In this document: one piece after another, positions 24,401 to 37,459 of the stretch
Layout: every line of letters starts with the position of its first letter
How positions within the stretch are numbered: the stretch's first letter is position 1
NCBI RefSeq assembly: GCF_051014445.1
Contig: NC_135141.1
Coordinates: 33,627,422-33,691,421 of the forward strand
Length of the DNA stretch: 64,000 bases
Origin: Colletes latitarsis
Lineage: Eukaryota > Arthropoda > Insecta > Hymenoptera > Colletidae
Reading direction: 5' to 3'
Notes under the pieces: generated by a model
Database searches by the model: none
What the model saw: the letters and a program-made list of their open reading frames with translations, nothing else
Told to the model about the DNA's origin: nothing
Position numbers and translations under genes: made by a program

Positions 24401-26385
24401 CGAGCTCGTTGACCAGGCAACTACTTAATCCCTTTTATTGCGGTCGTCGTTTTACTGTCCCCTTTGAAGCACCTAGACCCTCGAGAAAGTCCCGCAAAGA
24501 ATTTCCCCGGACCAATCGAGAACATTATACTGCTCTTTCTTTCAACGATCAGCGACGTTATTGACTCTGGAAAGTTCCGAGCTTGGACACCCTTTTCCAG
24601 AAACTATGCTCCAATGGCACCCCATCACGTGTTCCCAAATTATTTTCGTTCCAAGAAACGGCGACACGTTGTAGAAATTAACAGTGAACTTTTAATAATG
24701 AAAACATTTTAAACGTTGGTCCAACTATAGCCCATGATTTCTTTTTTCCTAGCCTTTGTAGGTCAGCTGAAAATAGATTTCGTTTCGTAAATTCTTTCGA
24801 ACGATGGTACCAAACGGAACACTTTGCCACGCTTGTAATTGCAACAATTTCTACCTGTTCCACGATCGTCTCCGCCCGAATTCTATTATTATGCACAGGC
24901 ATTCTGACGCCAGAACGTCTTGTTCCTTCTTTGTCTTTCGAGTCGTATAAATATTTCCGGGAACGTACGACTAATTGCCAGCGACGTTAGGAAATGCTCG
25001 AGATTAGCGGACGAAAGCTGGAGTTTACTGCTCAAGGGACGACGATCAGAGACGAGATACGCTTAATGGTTTAAGTGCGAGCACCTTGGTTTGGCGATCG
25101 AGAAACGATCCTAGGTCCATTTAGTTCTATTTATCCAAATCTGGTCCCTCGATTTCTCTGATCCGTATGCGTTAAACAATTTTCTAGTATTGCGTTCCAG
25201 TGTTTTATGGTGTTCCGGACGAGAGCAGGGTTCGATGACGGTCCGTGTTTCGTATTTCTGCTGGGATATTGCGGCCAGTTACGAAACGGAAAAGGATCGA
25301 GGGAGAGGATGGTGGCCCATCGACCGCGATTTCCGGGCGGAAACCTGTCAACGCGACCGCGTCTCTTCGACGACGAGAAATCGGGGCGATAAGGTATTCC
25401 CACAGGAAAGTCCTGGAATCAGTGTCGGTGATGCTGCAACGTCAATAACTTCTCGCTCCGTAGAACCACGTAGCTGATAACGTAGCTGACTGGCGATTAG
25501 ATCGCTCTTGTTTGCTTCTCCTCGCCCATGTTTGAACGATGATGTCACCGTTGGTCCATCCGGTCCGGGATTAGGTCAAAGTCTCCAACTTGATAAAAAT
25601 CGAACGTTACCTACCGAACTTCACGTTCGACAAAATCGAACGAGCTTTTCTTATTATTCTGACTTTTTTATCGAATTTCTGCGAGCTCCTGTTCGGCTCT
25701 TGTGCTTTGCTTTATTCTATCAAATTTATTGTTACGGTGATATCCTCTGCACTTAATTTTCATTTATGTTGGTTGTTATTCGTAGAAAGGTGAGGATTCG
25801 ACTGATACAATGTGTTCTTGTTCGAACTATGCGTGATTGCATGTTCAGTTGAACCATCTTTGCAGGAATTCTTTTGTGTCATTCAATTTCCAATTTCTAC
25901 GATTATCGAATCTTAAAAGTTTGCGCTCGACCAATTTTAACGCGGTAATACGTTAATGCTTTGCTCCATAAAATCCTTATCGAAAATGATTAAATACCGA
26001 TATTGAACAGTCTTCGAGTGGAAGGTCGAAACGTTTGACGCACGATTTAGGAGAAACATGAAGTAACTGTTACGAAACGAAGATGTTCGTTATCGAAGAG
26101 GTAACTGCCCCGTGATATTAATTAAAAATCGGCCAGAATTTTCGGATAGACCTAATAGTAAATTACTAACTTCTTACTTCCTTACACGACTTAACCAGGA
26201 CAGTCGATGTTAAGCTTCAAAGGGCACGCGATAGTGGCTTAACACTAGATTTACGGAAGCCGTCAATTTGGCGGATGTCAGATTCCATATTTAAAATTGC
26301 AGATGCAATGGCACGAATACATATTCTAATTAAAAGAAAAATCGTATTTTAAGGTAATCGTCAACACGAAAGGTATCGATAAATA
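21401..26385. other. Noncoding, no gene recognised
   Basis: Upstream flank of RREB1. It holds unique-looking AT-moderate sequence with a short GAAATCA tandem repeat at 24085-24110. Open frames up to about 130 codons are present but none has recognisable motifs or flanking splice/start context that I can support. Confidence 0.4.
24085..24110. repeat. Tandem heptamer GAAATCA, 3.7 copies
   Basis: Three perfect copies and a partial fourth. Confidence 0.85.
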
Positions 26386-26510
26386 TACAGGGTGTTCGGC
26401 CACTCGTGGGAAAAATTTTAATAGGGGATTCTAGAGGGCAAAATAAGACGAAAATCATGAATACCAATTTGTCGATGGAGGCTTTGTTAAAAAGTTATTC
26501 TCTGAAACTA
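26386..26510 (+). mobile_element. Solo left end of MITE-like repeat family
   Basis: It begins TA-CAGGGTGTTCGGCCACTC and continues for about 125 bp matching the left arm of the 36919 element (GGGATTCTAGAGG, AAATAAGACGAAAATCA and the TTAAAAAGTTATT arm end). No right arm follows within several hundred bases, so this is a truncated copy. Confidence 0.75.
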
Positions 26511-29500
26511 GAAAACATCTATTGCTTGGCGTGTCTTGCAATTGAAATCTTAAATATCTCTCGTGCCGTCAATTTTTCCAACTTTTCCAACAGGAACGAG
26601 CCTGGAAAATTCATAAATAAAATCCACCAAACTCTGCTACGGACACGTATGGAGTTATCGTAAGATTTTCGTGGCGACGTTTGTGAAATATAAATTCCCC
26701 GATGTTAGCGATCGTTCGATCCCCTTATCCGCGAGGATACCGTAAAAAAAATCATTCTCGATATCGATCGGCTTCGCGGTGGATCGTTTATCGTTCGCCA
26801 AGATCAAGAATAGAATCTTGGAGGCCTCGAACGAGAGGTGATATTTTCATATCTCGTTGTCAGATAATGCTCTAATATCTCGCAGAAATAGTCATACCCT
26901 CCCTATCGTGTTCGACGAATCAGATTAAACCGCGTTATTCGCGTTGGAGCTCGCAATACGAGATTCGCGAAAGCTATTCTCGTTCCAAAAAACGATCGAC
27001 AATAATTTTCTTGTGCGCCTTCGAATATACCAACGATGCAAATCAAACGGTGATTAAATCGTCGATCGAATACCGTTCCAATCGGAAAAGTCGAATAGGA
27101 AATTGATGGACGGGCGAAAAAGAGCGGAAAATTCGATGGGTAACGAGCCGAGAGCAAGGGTGTCTCGCGTGCACGGTGTACATTAACGACATACATGCTA
27201 CAAAGTCGCAACCCCATGGAAGAGTGGTTGATGAGCATATAATGGCGCGGGGTGGTCGAAAGGTGCCTGTCATGGGGAGGTTAGACAGGTACTTATATTT
27301 ACACGACCCGTTCCTCCCATCTGCTGTCTACAGGTAGCCCATGGATACACCAAACGCACACACAGAGTTATTCTCCCTTGATTTGTACAGAGAGTGACGT
27401 CACGGGGCTCGAAACTTTCGACGTGTCGATTCTAATTATGTTACTCGGGTACAGAACAGAACAGAACAGAATGGCCACGAAAGAGGATAGATTTGTTTTA
27501 TAAGACTTGATTGTGAAACTTGAACAAGTTATCGACTTTTGACTACAAGTTTCATAAAATGGAGCAGTGTGTCAATGGGTTAACGGTTAGAGAAGAGGAA
27601 TCTCTCGTATCTCTGTCGAATGGGTGGTTGGTTCGAGCGATTAGCTCGAGAGGAACGCTTTTATTCGCGGTGACATTTTTCCTCTTTCCAGTCGTTTGAC
27701 TTAACGCGAGAGACAACGGTACGAGACCCACTTACGGGGCCATATATCCGAGTACGTACACGCGCGCATTCACGTGGATACGTGGATAAAGGTGTACAGG
27801 ATGGAAAAGAAGCTACGAAAGTTGCATACGAAAGGGACCCGGCTAATCCACGTGGAGCGTATCAGTTCGCCACGAATGTAGGTTATCCGTTAGAATATGA
27901 CCAGCAATTGGACGTACTGTTCCAAGAGGTGGGCCCCCGGTGCAAGAACGGAATCGAACACGATTTACTAGGCTCCGAAAGTCTCTTTGTTTCTCACTCG
28001 TTTCTGGAGTAAGGACCAAATTCGAAACGTAACATAAAAATTCGGATTTAAAAGGTTTCGCGTTAAATTGCAATATTTCGTTCGTAACGGAAATAAAATA
28101 GAGTTTGAAAATTGTATATATTCGGTAGTTTCTATTATTCCTTAATTATTTTCTTCACCTCTGACGTTCGATTCGCAAGGTTTAATATCGATATGTTCCT
28201 TTTCCGCAATATAATACCTCCTGCAGAATATTTCAAGATCGTCATTCGCGACAAGATTGAGCAATTTTAGAAATTGGTACTTTCCGGCTTCTAGAAGAAG
28301 GCGAATTCGATTCATAAATCGGAGGGTGTTCCGTTGTCTTTCCGTGGCTCGAAATGACTAACGACACCGGTATGCTAAATGCGAATAGTTTACTATGCAT
28401 CTACTCGGGGCCACTGAACTTGAGACGCGCGAGTGCACGTTCCTGCGAAGATATTGCACCGATATCGGCCATCGGACGAAAACTTCCGATCGAAATCCGA
28501 GTCTCGTAGACGTTAACGAAAAATTATCCCACGATACGAACCGGAAGCAAAGAACGGTGCCGAGAGTGGTGAATCGTTAATTTCCAAAGATCGTCCGTAG
28601 ATCCTCCGGGGTATAAAGATTCCAAGAGGCTTGAAAACTTTTGAAGATGAAGAGTTTCTTAGAAGAATCTGTATTGTTACAGCGTTATATCGAAGTCATA
28701 GTGATTACATTACTACTACTGCTCGTCCAAACAATGGTACAACTTCCGCCGCGTGAAAGATCTCGGCGTTCCAAGGCTCTCAAGGTTTTCACGTTTATAT
28801 CGAGAGAGTTAGGTCATTCGATACCTACGAGCTCCAGGAACTCGAGTATAATGGAATATATTGGCCTAGGTTGTTGCGCGTTAAATAACCAAATTCGTAA
28901 CGAACTTTTCGACGGCTGTAGTCGCGTGGAAAATAGTATTCGTTCATCAGAATCGCCATTCTTACCATTTTAAAGCAACTGGGCGACACGTTGTTTTTAA
29001 CTATTTCTAATTTGACAATTATACCAAAATCCCCGACAATTTGACAAAAAGTGCTGTCAGATTGGCTATTCCGATTCAATATAAAATTATGTTAATTATG
29101 CTAATTTAACGTGAATATTTATCGAAAACTCTACGTCCTCGAGAAACGCTCGTGCATCGAAACGTCATCGATCAATTGTTCGATCATCGGGGGATGCCAA
29201 TCAGAATTCTATCGCGATACGGTGGAATCGCATGAAAACTCTGCAAGTGAGGGAATCGAACGTCCAGCGTTTCACGCGCCTCCACGTAGATGAGGAGCAG
29301 ATTACAGATCGTCTCGCGAGCTTTTTATGCTTCCCGTGTTTCCGAAGTCTCATTCATCTGTGAACGGTACGCGGTTGGAATTACGAATGAGAAGCGGCCA
29401 TTGGTCCGCTTCGCTTCTCTTCTCCCGTCGTGTGTCCCCCAGCATCGAAAGCAGCGAGATTCCTGTGGAACCTCTTTCTTCCCTTCCACACATTACTTAA

Positions 29501-30103
29501 TCCCCTTCGATCTTTACATCTTCTTTTCTTCTCTCTCAAGAAGACACGTCGACAGGAATATTTTTTTCAAACCAACCAGGTATTCGTTCTAGTTGAAATA
29601 TTATAGTACCCTATTGTTGTAGAATTATCCAAGGATTCCAGGAGCAACGTACCGAGGTGACCAGTCGAGTCAGAATTGACGAAACTCGTCCAACGAGAAG
29701 AATCTCGAGGAAACCTGCGCGATACTTAACGCGTACCTGTCCATGGGAGTCGTTCATGCGGATGCACGGGAAACCATACGGGTGAAAGCAGTGCACACCA
29801 TCTGTCAGAAACGCTTCCGTCGCGAAACTATGCTCGATTTTTCCCTCCAAACATTCAAGGTATCTTAGATCAGAGAAGTTAGCAATCTTCTCTCGCGTGG
29901 GTGGTCGTTTAATCGTTTCTCGCCCGATGGAAGTAGGAAGAGGTGTAGCATTCTCGTACGTTGGCAGAGGAAAAAAAAAGACGAGACACTTGACATTGTG
30001 ACACCTCGTGGCTGTCCGTGCCTTTTGTCCTCGCGTCCAACGCGGTATACCTGTGCGCAACAACGACCTGAACTCGTGTTGCGTTGCATTACGTTGGGAG
30101 GCT
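26511..30103. other. Noncoding, no gene recognised
   Basis: This interval contains an (ACAGA)4 tandem at 27451-27471, a palindromic CRE word TGACGTCA at 27395-27402 and a 76-codon open frame at 27782-28012 (plus strand, GTG start) of uncertain meaning. No supported gene. Confidence 0.4.
27451..27471. repeat. Tandem pentamer ACAGA, 4 copies
   Basis: Four perfect units plus one extra A. Confidence 0.85.
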
Positions 30104-30145
30104 GGCTGCATCGCACACGTGGGAGACAGGCAGCTCGACTTCCGG
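30104..30145 (-). repeat. Inverted-copy arm A of a 42-bp duplicated segment
   Basis: The reverse complement of this 42-bp segment matches 31091-31132 with three mismatches. Weaker similarity extends about 20 bp further. See the arm at 31091. Confidence 0.75.
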
Positions 30146-30410
30146 CCGTTGGCAGACCATAATACGGGATGCACGAAATGTAGAGGCCCTACCACACGAT
30201 ACCTACGGATTCTACATATATTACGCGTATGTGTCGCATGCTCGGCGCCTTCGAGAGGATGGTGTAATTTCCAGCTTCCTTCCGAGCCCACGAACGTCGA
30301 ATTCTTTGCGGTCGTCGCACCGGCTGACCCATTTCCATCGATCCTCCAAAGTACATCGAAATTCTGTGCTGGTTGTCCCTTCAGAGGGGACAGTCGAGGG
30401 TTAATTACCG

Positions 30411-30460
30411 GAGGAATGATTCAACGAGAAAGTTACTATACGTGGAATCAGAACGAGTAT
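30411..30460 (+). repeat. Direct duplication of 50 bp, copy 1
   Basis: It matches 30583-30632 with three differences. The offset between copies is 172 bp, which indicates a recent local duplication. Confidence 0.85.
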
Positions 30461-30582
30461 CAACAGATACAATATTTCAGATACTTTCACGATTAATTCC
30501 GACGACCTTTTGCCCCGAGGTAGATTCTCTTCGCGAGTTCTTCGATCTACTAATTAATTGCGGTAAGCATCCGTTTCGACCA

Positions 30583-30632
30583 GAGGAATGATTCAACGAG
30601 AAAGCTACTATACGTGGAATCAGCACGAGTAC
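30583..30632 (+). repeat. Direct duplication of 50 bp, copy 2
   Basis: Second copy of the segment at 30411-30460. The sequence between the copies is not itself repeated. Confidence 0.85.
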
Positions 30633-33600
30633 TTCGCATAGCCGTGGAAATGAGCTGTTTCTCATGGAAATCGACGTCTTCTCGTTAGAGAACTTCTGGC
30701 TCGTTTCTTATCCACAGAGTTTCCAGATCTATTATATTAACAAATAATGCATGCACCCATTGTTTCGAAAACATTCCACCTAAATCAGATCTCGTGACGG
30801 TGGTAACCCCTTTTACAGGTGTGGATCCAAGGTACCATAAGGTAGATGGAAAACTAGTGCTCGATGAAGGTACCTCAGGTTTTACTCTTTACTCTTTCTG
30901 TACCACCGGCCATTTTGACCAAGGAAGAAACTGTGCGTCACAGGCATTTCGTCCTGTGCAACAAAGTTGGCCACTTGGTCCATCGATCCACCATCGACGA
31001 CGGACCAGGTTTTTGGGAACGCTGGCACGTCGTAACACGCCGTCAGCTGCCTGGAGAGTCCGCAGTGGCCCGTACAATGGTCCCGGCCGACCGGAAGTCG
31101 AGCTACCTGTCTCCCACGTGCGCGTTGCAGCCTCCGAGGTTCGTCGCGGTCGCGCGCTCTCTCGCTCTCCGTGGAAAAGATTAGTTTGTATTCATCGAAT
31201 AGATTTTATTGTTCCTCCGCGTCGGTCCTGTCCACGTGAGAACGATCGTTGGCGAACGTGAAAGCTGTTTACATTGTAATATGGAAATGTCAGTTAGCTG
31301 GACGGCGTTCGACGTTTAATTGCTCGACGATAGACGGTTTCGGTATCGGACGAAACGGTTGCGCAACGTGTTTGCGGTTGTTAAACAGTTGTTTGCGAGC
31401 AACGTCGACTCGAGCGAACCGATCGCGTGCTGCTCTTTCACCGACAACCAGCCCGTCGCGCCAGTTCCCTCTCGGGAATCGAATTTATCGAAAACTATCA
31501 GGCCTGGGACCACATAGGCAGAGAGTGAGGTGGGTGATGAGATGAGATACCTCGGATACTTTGGAAAATTCCACTTTCCCCTAATTTCGAGAAAAAGGAA
31601 GAACGAAAGGGTGAACGGTGAAAGTCGCAGGTGGAAAGCCCCCAGTCGGCCATTTGCATCAACGTATTCCCTGCTCGCGCTTTTATTGTTGCGGTCTCGG
31701 CATTAACGAGGGATTAATGAGGATTTTACAATACGCAACGGGAACAATAAAAAATGATCAATCGCAGTATCATTAATTATCCAGATGTTCCAGAGATCTA
31801 ATAAGCGGTTCGAACAATCAAGGGACCCTACGCTATGGGTGTATCGGGCTAAGAAATCTCCCCGTAACAGCGAGACCATTATCGCTCGTCTAACAGGAAA
31901 CGTTCTGAAAGACGTGGCGCCTATAGAAATAAACTTCCTCGCGTTTTACATATTCGCGAGGGTACAGAGTGGAAGGGAAAAGAAGAAAAAAAAAAAAAAA
32001 GAGAGAGAGAAAAATGGAGAGCCCCGTACACGGTGTGTATCGAGTACGCACATTGTACGCAGATATAATGGGGAACACCTGGAAGGGGGACGTTCAGCAA
32101 CTGCGTTTCGCGAACTCTGACGTCTTCGGGACGGCCACTTCCTATTATCTATGTGGTCCATCTACCCGCAACCCTCGCGAAGAAATTACTAATGAACATG
32201 TACCGCGATAGCGCGATAGGTTGGTTTATTTAATCGTGGTAAAAGAAAAAAAAAGAAACAACCGTCGACTCGCTGAGGCGTTCGAGAATAACGTTTTATC
32301 TGGACGTTATTCGTATCGCAGATGGACGAACAATGTATCGCAAACCAGTGGAATCAGCCTACCAACGAAATGGAAGATTAGTCGAGAAGTAAAAAAAATT
32401 CCATCCGTTTCTCCGCGGTTTTATCAGAACCGATCGTATCGGTATCGAATCTTTCGATCGAAATCTGTTCGACGCCCGGATGAAGAGGCTCGTGGTGTCG
32501 CCTGTCGCGAAAGATGCGTGAAATTCGCCTCGATTCGATAAAACTTTGAAAGATCCGAGTGATAATGCGACAGAGAAAAGAACAGAGACGGAGGTTCTGT
32601 AATTCGTAAACAAAGCGAAGATAAGTCGGCGCTCGAAAGGCAAGCGGATCACAGATGTGCAAACAGAGATCTTTCGGAGATGAGCAAAATTCTGCTCGAG
32701 TAACGGATAACGAAAGAAATCCATTTATTTTAGACGTGCACTGTGTGCACTTTCTATTCCAAGATTGTCTCGACACTTTTATTTATTAATTTCCTCGATC
32801 CGTTCTACGTTTATTTTGATCCTCTTGTTAGCTCGTTAGAACTAAACGATCGATATAGTTTCTGAACTTTGCGTAATATGTAATATATCAGTTTCCAGTT
32901 ATCGAGAATTAACGAGTAAATTATACGGATTTTGTGGCCACCGCCCCTCGTCGAAGCTTCGAGAGATTAGCAACGGGTTTAAGGCAAGAAATTTTCTGAA
33001 TAAAGTAAAGTTAAAGCAGCTCTTGGAGTCTCGCGTCTGATGTAGCGTCGAGTTTACTGTTACAATACGTATCCGCTCGTCCACTTACGAGGCCTCCTAC
33101 GATTAGACACAGCATCTGCGTGGCCTTTTCTTGGCACCTGTGTACACGAACGTACATTATCTTCTCCCGCGAAAGAACACGCCTTTGTCATCCGCTCGAC
33201 AAACTCGTAAGTCGGTATGCCTTCGACGTATCTTCCTGCTACGTTGGATGATGTGGTCGTTTCCACCATTTCGTTGGCTATCCGGAGAGAAAGAACCTCG
33301 ATATTCCCTGGTGTATTTCTCCCGTTGATCGAGAACCGATACCAAACTTTCTAATTCGCGCGACACACCATACGTTCGCACATTTTTTAACGAAGCGAAG
33401 CGTGTCCTCAAACTCGACCATCTGTAAAATACTTTCGAGTACTTTCAAGACTTTAATTCGTAATAAAATATCTGCTGTTGCAAAACTTTGCAGGAGATTG
33501 TCTGCGCGAGATACCACAGTTAGAAATAATTCGCCGCGTAAAAGAAAAATTCGAAGCTGGTATCCTCGAGTCTGTTTGGCTCGGAGAAATGAAACCGCGC

Positions 33601-36535
33601 GCAGCAAACATCGAAAGAGCCATTAGACTCGGCTAGATTAGATCCTTCCTAGCGAAATAACGAGCGACTCGAAATTGTCCAATTCACGTGGCATCGGCCG
33701 AGGAAGGAAATCTCGATAATTTCGCCGTATCCTGTTACGCTCGTCGTCGATTCCTCTGTTATGCTCGTTTTTTTTTTCTCTCCTTTTTCGCAGAGTCCAC
33801 TTTCGGCCGTGGCATGACTAAACGCGCAGCCTCGTGCACCAGACCGCGAAGATGTAATAATTCTTTGTGCTCATGCGAGCTTGCTCTCGGAACGCTCCTT
33901 CGAGAGATGTTCACGGCACGACGACTTCCGGTGGATTCTGCCCGTTTCCTCCGTCTCGTTAGCTCGCCTCCACCATTCGCGATTGTTAAAAAAATTCACT
34001 TTCTATCGCATCTGAATTTTATTAAATCGTAGGGAGACGATTTTATAGAAATTTTTAATCCCTCGTAAACCATGAGAAATATCCGTTGCACATGGTTTGA
34101 CGTTCGTAAATTGGATATTAACATATTTTGGAAGAAGAGGCCAAATCGCTTCCGTGAAGGGTAAAAAAATATCGACTCTATTTGTATTTCGCGAGCAGAT
34201 TGGCTCGTTAGCCGTACGATCGCGTAGGCAGATAGCCAGCCCAGCCTAATAGTTTTCTTCGCGGAAGGAGGCACGCGATCTTACGAGAAACATCCGCAAA
34301 TTTTATCTGGACGGCCATTACCGTGACGACGCGAACTGATCTCCGTCGATACCCCGGAAACCGATCTCGCGAATCGTTTGGAACGTTCAATCATTTTCTA
34401 TTATAAATTTCTCATCGTTGATCGTAATATTTTCAATATATTCGTAAATAAAGTTTCGATGGCCAACGAAAGCACCGAATTTCAGAGAAGCAGGACGATC
34501 TGTCCACCGTACGACGACGTCGGAGAATGCGCGAAGGAAAAAAAGGGGAAGAGAAGGATCGGAAATTTGGAGTTGCCGGGCATTTGGGATGCAAGTCAGT
34601 GGCCACTTGCAGCCGGGGTCACTGAACGCGTACGATTTCCTGGACAAACTTTCGTTCGAATGTATTTCCGTACGGTTCTTCCTCCTTCGACGACGCGGAC
34701 TTTTCGAAATCTTTAACGCGCTCTTCGTACACCTCTGACAATTCATTTTAATAAATTCAATATAATTCTGTCGTGCCATTTTAGGGAATTGAATTCACTC
34801 TCGTTGGAGCGTGATTTAAAACATTTTTCACGTCGATATCGCGGCCGTTCTCGAAGATAACGCTCTTCCTTTTAAGATTCTCTAAAAATCCTCGCATCCT
34901 CCCCCACTTTCCTTGTTAAAATTTTTATTCGATACTGCATTGTTCAGGATTAACCGCGTTACGCGCGAAATCGCGAAGATCGACGAATCGAGGCAGTGGA
35001 ATTCGATTCCGCGACGCTTTCGGAGTCGATTGGATCTCGTCGATGTGTCAATAGCAGGCGTCCCGTTTCCGCGGCTGTCACACGAGACGCGATTTACGCA
35101 ATTTCGAAATACTTTTCCTTGGCAACGGTTCGCGATAAGGTCGCGTTCCACGTGTGCGTGCACGAGCGTAGGAGTGTGCGTTTCGCGAGCGAAGAAAGCG
35201 GTAATCGGAAACCGATTCGACGAAAATTCTTTGTCAAAACCATCGACCGTCCGCATTCGATTCTTCGACAGTGTTTGAATTTTTTAACACTCGTCGCGTT
35301 CGCTGTCCGCTTAAACTTCCAATTTTAAAAATTTCTCACGGCACACGGGTTAATGAAATTCCATCGATTATCTCTTTAGACAACATCTGTATCGATACAG
35401 ATATTTATATTTTACCGATTAATGCCCGCAAGTGTTCGAATCGTCTGAGTGTTAAACGCTGCACGAGCCACGCATCCGTCCATCATCGTGTTAGCAATAG
35501 AAAAGATTCAATTTCGCTCCGTCCTATAATTACGAAAAGCGCCAACACCCGCGATTCTCGCGTAACGTCGACTGTTTATCGTTTCGTTTAGCACCAAGAT
35601 CGGTTTCGCGTTCTCAGATTCTATCGATGCCCTCCGTAATGTTCCCCGTGCACCGATTATCGCGATAATTGAATTTTCGTTGAATATGAAGCCCGGAGGG
35701 GACCGTACTCGCTCACGGTCGAAACGTCGTAGTTAATGAATAATTACGTTCGCCCCGTTGCTCGATAAAACCCAACCAGGATACGACTCATTTATCATTT
35801 ATATCTCGCGTACACCGGCGAAGAAACGAACTTTTAAATCATTATTTGTCTAATTATCTTATACACTTTCAGAGATATATCGCGGATTGTAGCGCGTCGA
35901 CGAAACCTACCGCGATGCACCAGAGACCTGATATTTTTTAACCCGTAACCAGAAACGATTAGATCCAAAAATAACTTCTCCAAGCAATTTTTCAGAAGCG
36001 TACAATCGTCCCGAATCTCGTAAGAAAATTTCACGAATTTGTGCCAAAGACAAATAACGGTTATCCCGAATCAGAGTCAGATAAATGTAAATCGGACCCG
36101 ATGGATGTTAAATTATTTTTTTTATTTATTTGCGTTGCTAACAATGTAACAGAAATTTCAGTGTCTCGACTTGAAAGTGTTATTCGCTACGATGCAGGAA
36201 GTATCGAATCTAGGTGATGAGAATAGAGAAAATAGTGGGGTCTATACCGACCCAGAGAGGGTTGACGTAATTCTCTGTATCGATAGAGTTCGTTCAACAG
36301 GGGTGTAACGCGCTCTATCGAACGACGCGGAATACGTGCATCGTTTCTTAGGAGCAACGCAACGAAATTTCTAAGTCCCTCTGCTTGGAAGCAAGTCGCC
36401 TGAACGTCGTTTCGCACGAACGTCGATAAAACGAGGAGAGCCATTCGACGATTTCGTAGCGTGCATCGTCAATTGCATGCGGTTCCGTCGTTCTGTCGAC
36501 TACGGTCTTCGTTCTCCGTCATTTCTCCTCTTCTC
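30633..36535. other. Noncoding, no gene recognised
   Basis: Apart from the 42-bp inverted copy at 31091, this interval shows only CpG-rich unique-looking sequence and a short A-rich run near 31980-32000. Many open frames of 60-155 codons overlap on both strands, the pattern expected of CpG-rich, stop-poor noncoding DNA. Confidence 0.4.
31091..31132 (+). repeat. Inverted-copy arm B of a 42-bp duplicated segment
   Basis: It matches the reverse complement of 30104-30145 at 39 of 42 positions. In one frame both copies read RKSS(C/Y)LSPTCA(M/L)QP, but no longer shared protein is visible. This may be a remnant of a dispersed repeat. Confidence 0.75.
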
Positions 36536-36645
36536 ACGGAGCCCACGAGAAGGAAATGATGCCCGTCGCATAACAAACCAACGATGCCTGTGTCCGAGCA
36601 GCTCTTTTCCTCGACTTAACGTGTAACGCGTAACGTATTGCGTAA
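36536..36645 (+). repeat. Diverged local duplication, left copy
   Basis: It shares a 28-bp core (36550-36577) with 37479-37506 at 26 of 28 positions, plus weaker flanking similarity on both sides. The offset is 929 bp. The MITE at 36919-37297 lies between the copies. Confidence 0.65.
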
Positions 36646-36918
36646 TGGACAATCGCGTCGACTCGTTCCGTTCTGTCGCTGAATTTTCTAGCCACCCAAG
36701 GTCCCCCAATTCCACTCTTACACTTTCAGTCTCTGTCCATCTTCCTATTTATTACGATCGAAAAATTTCCATCAAAAACAAATTGACGCGACTCTCTTTA
36801 GAACAATAACAAATGGGCGTATTTACTGAAAGGAAGGTCCTTTGGAGGCTTTTTATATCAATTTTTAAATATTAAATCTTGTCTTTGTGTCTCGCGCTGT
36901 CCTTTAAATCTCCCAGAA

Positions 36919-37297
36919 TACAGGGTGTGAGGCCACCTCTGGGAAAAATTTTCACGGGGGATTCTAGAGGCCAAAATAAGACGAAAATCAAGAATACCAA
37001 TTTATTGATGGAGACTCCGTTAAAAAGTTATTAACGTTTAAAGTTCCGACCGTACTGAATTTTTTTCTCGAGAATGCGCAAGATTTCGTGGGTATGTCTA
37101 TTCACCAAAAATGATTCTAATTGACCCCCGCAACCGAAAATAATTTTTCCAGAACGATTTGAAATTTTTCAATTTAATTGTTAGTAACTTTTTAACGAAG
37201 CCTCCATCAAGAAATTGGTATTCTTGATTTTCGTCTTATTTTGCCCTCTAGAATCCCCCGTGAAAATTTTGTCCCAGGGGTGGCCTCACACCCTGTA
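36919..37297. mobile_element. MITE-like palindromic element, 379 bp, best copy of family
   Basis: The two ends are inverted repeats of about 118 bp. The left end starts TA-CAGGGTGTGAGGCCACCT and the right end is its complement, ending CACCCTG-TA, with only scattered mismatches. The roughly 140-bp middle is not palindromic and includes GACCCCCGCAACCGAAAATA. The TA at each border suggests a TA target-site duplication, as used by Tc1/mariner/pogo transposases, so I infer a non-autonomous DNA transposon. It has no coding capacity. Related ends occur at 26386, 47308 and 49170, and the middle is shared with 63274-64000. Confidence 0.85.
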
Positions 37298-37459
37298 TAT
37301 TTCAAGCAGAGGGTGGTGCAAAAGTCGTTCCACGTTAAGGTCGTAACGCACAGCCGTGCATTAAGTTTTCAAGACGCGGCGGGTCTCGCCGAGTCGGAAA
37401 CTGTGCTTACAAATCTTGCTCTCAATTGACGGTGTTCCTTCTTCCCCGTCGCTTCTCGA

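Noticed and set aside
29611..30291. A 226-codon minus-strand frame containing the segment FLTDGVHCFHPYGFPCIRMN
   Set aside because: The segment looks protein-like and a GTACGC site follows it, but there is no pyrimidine-rich acceptor before it and no family match. Part of the frame is the 42-bp inverted repeat.
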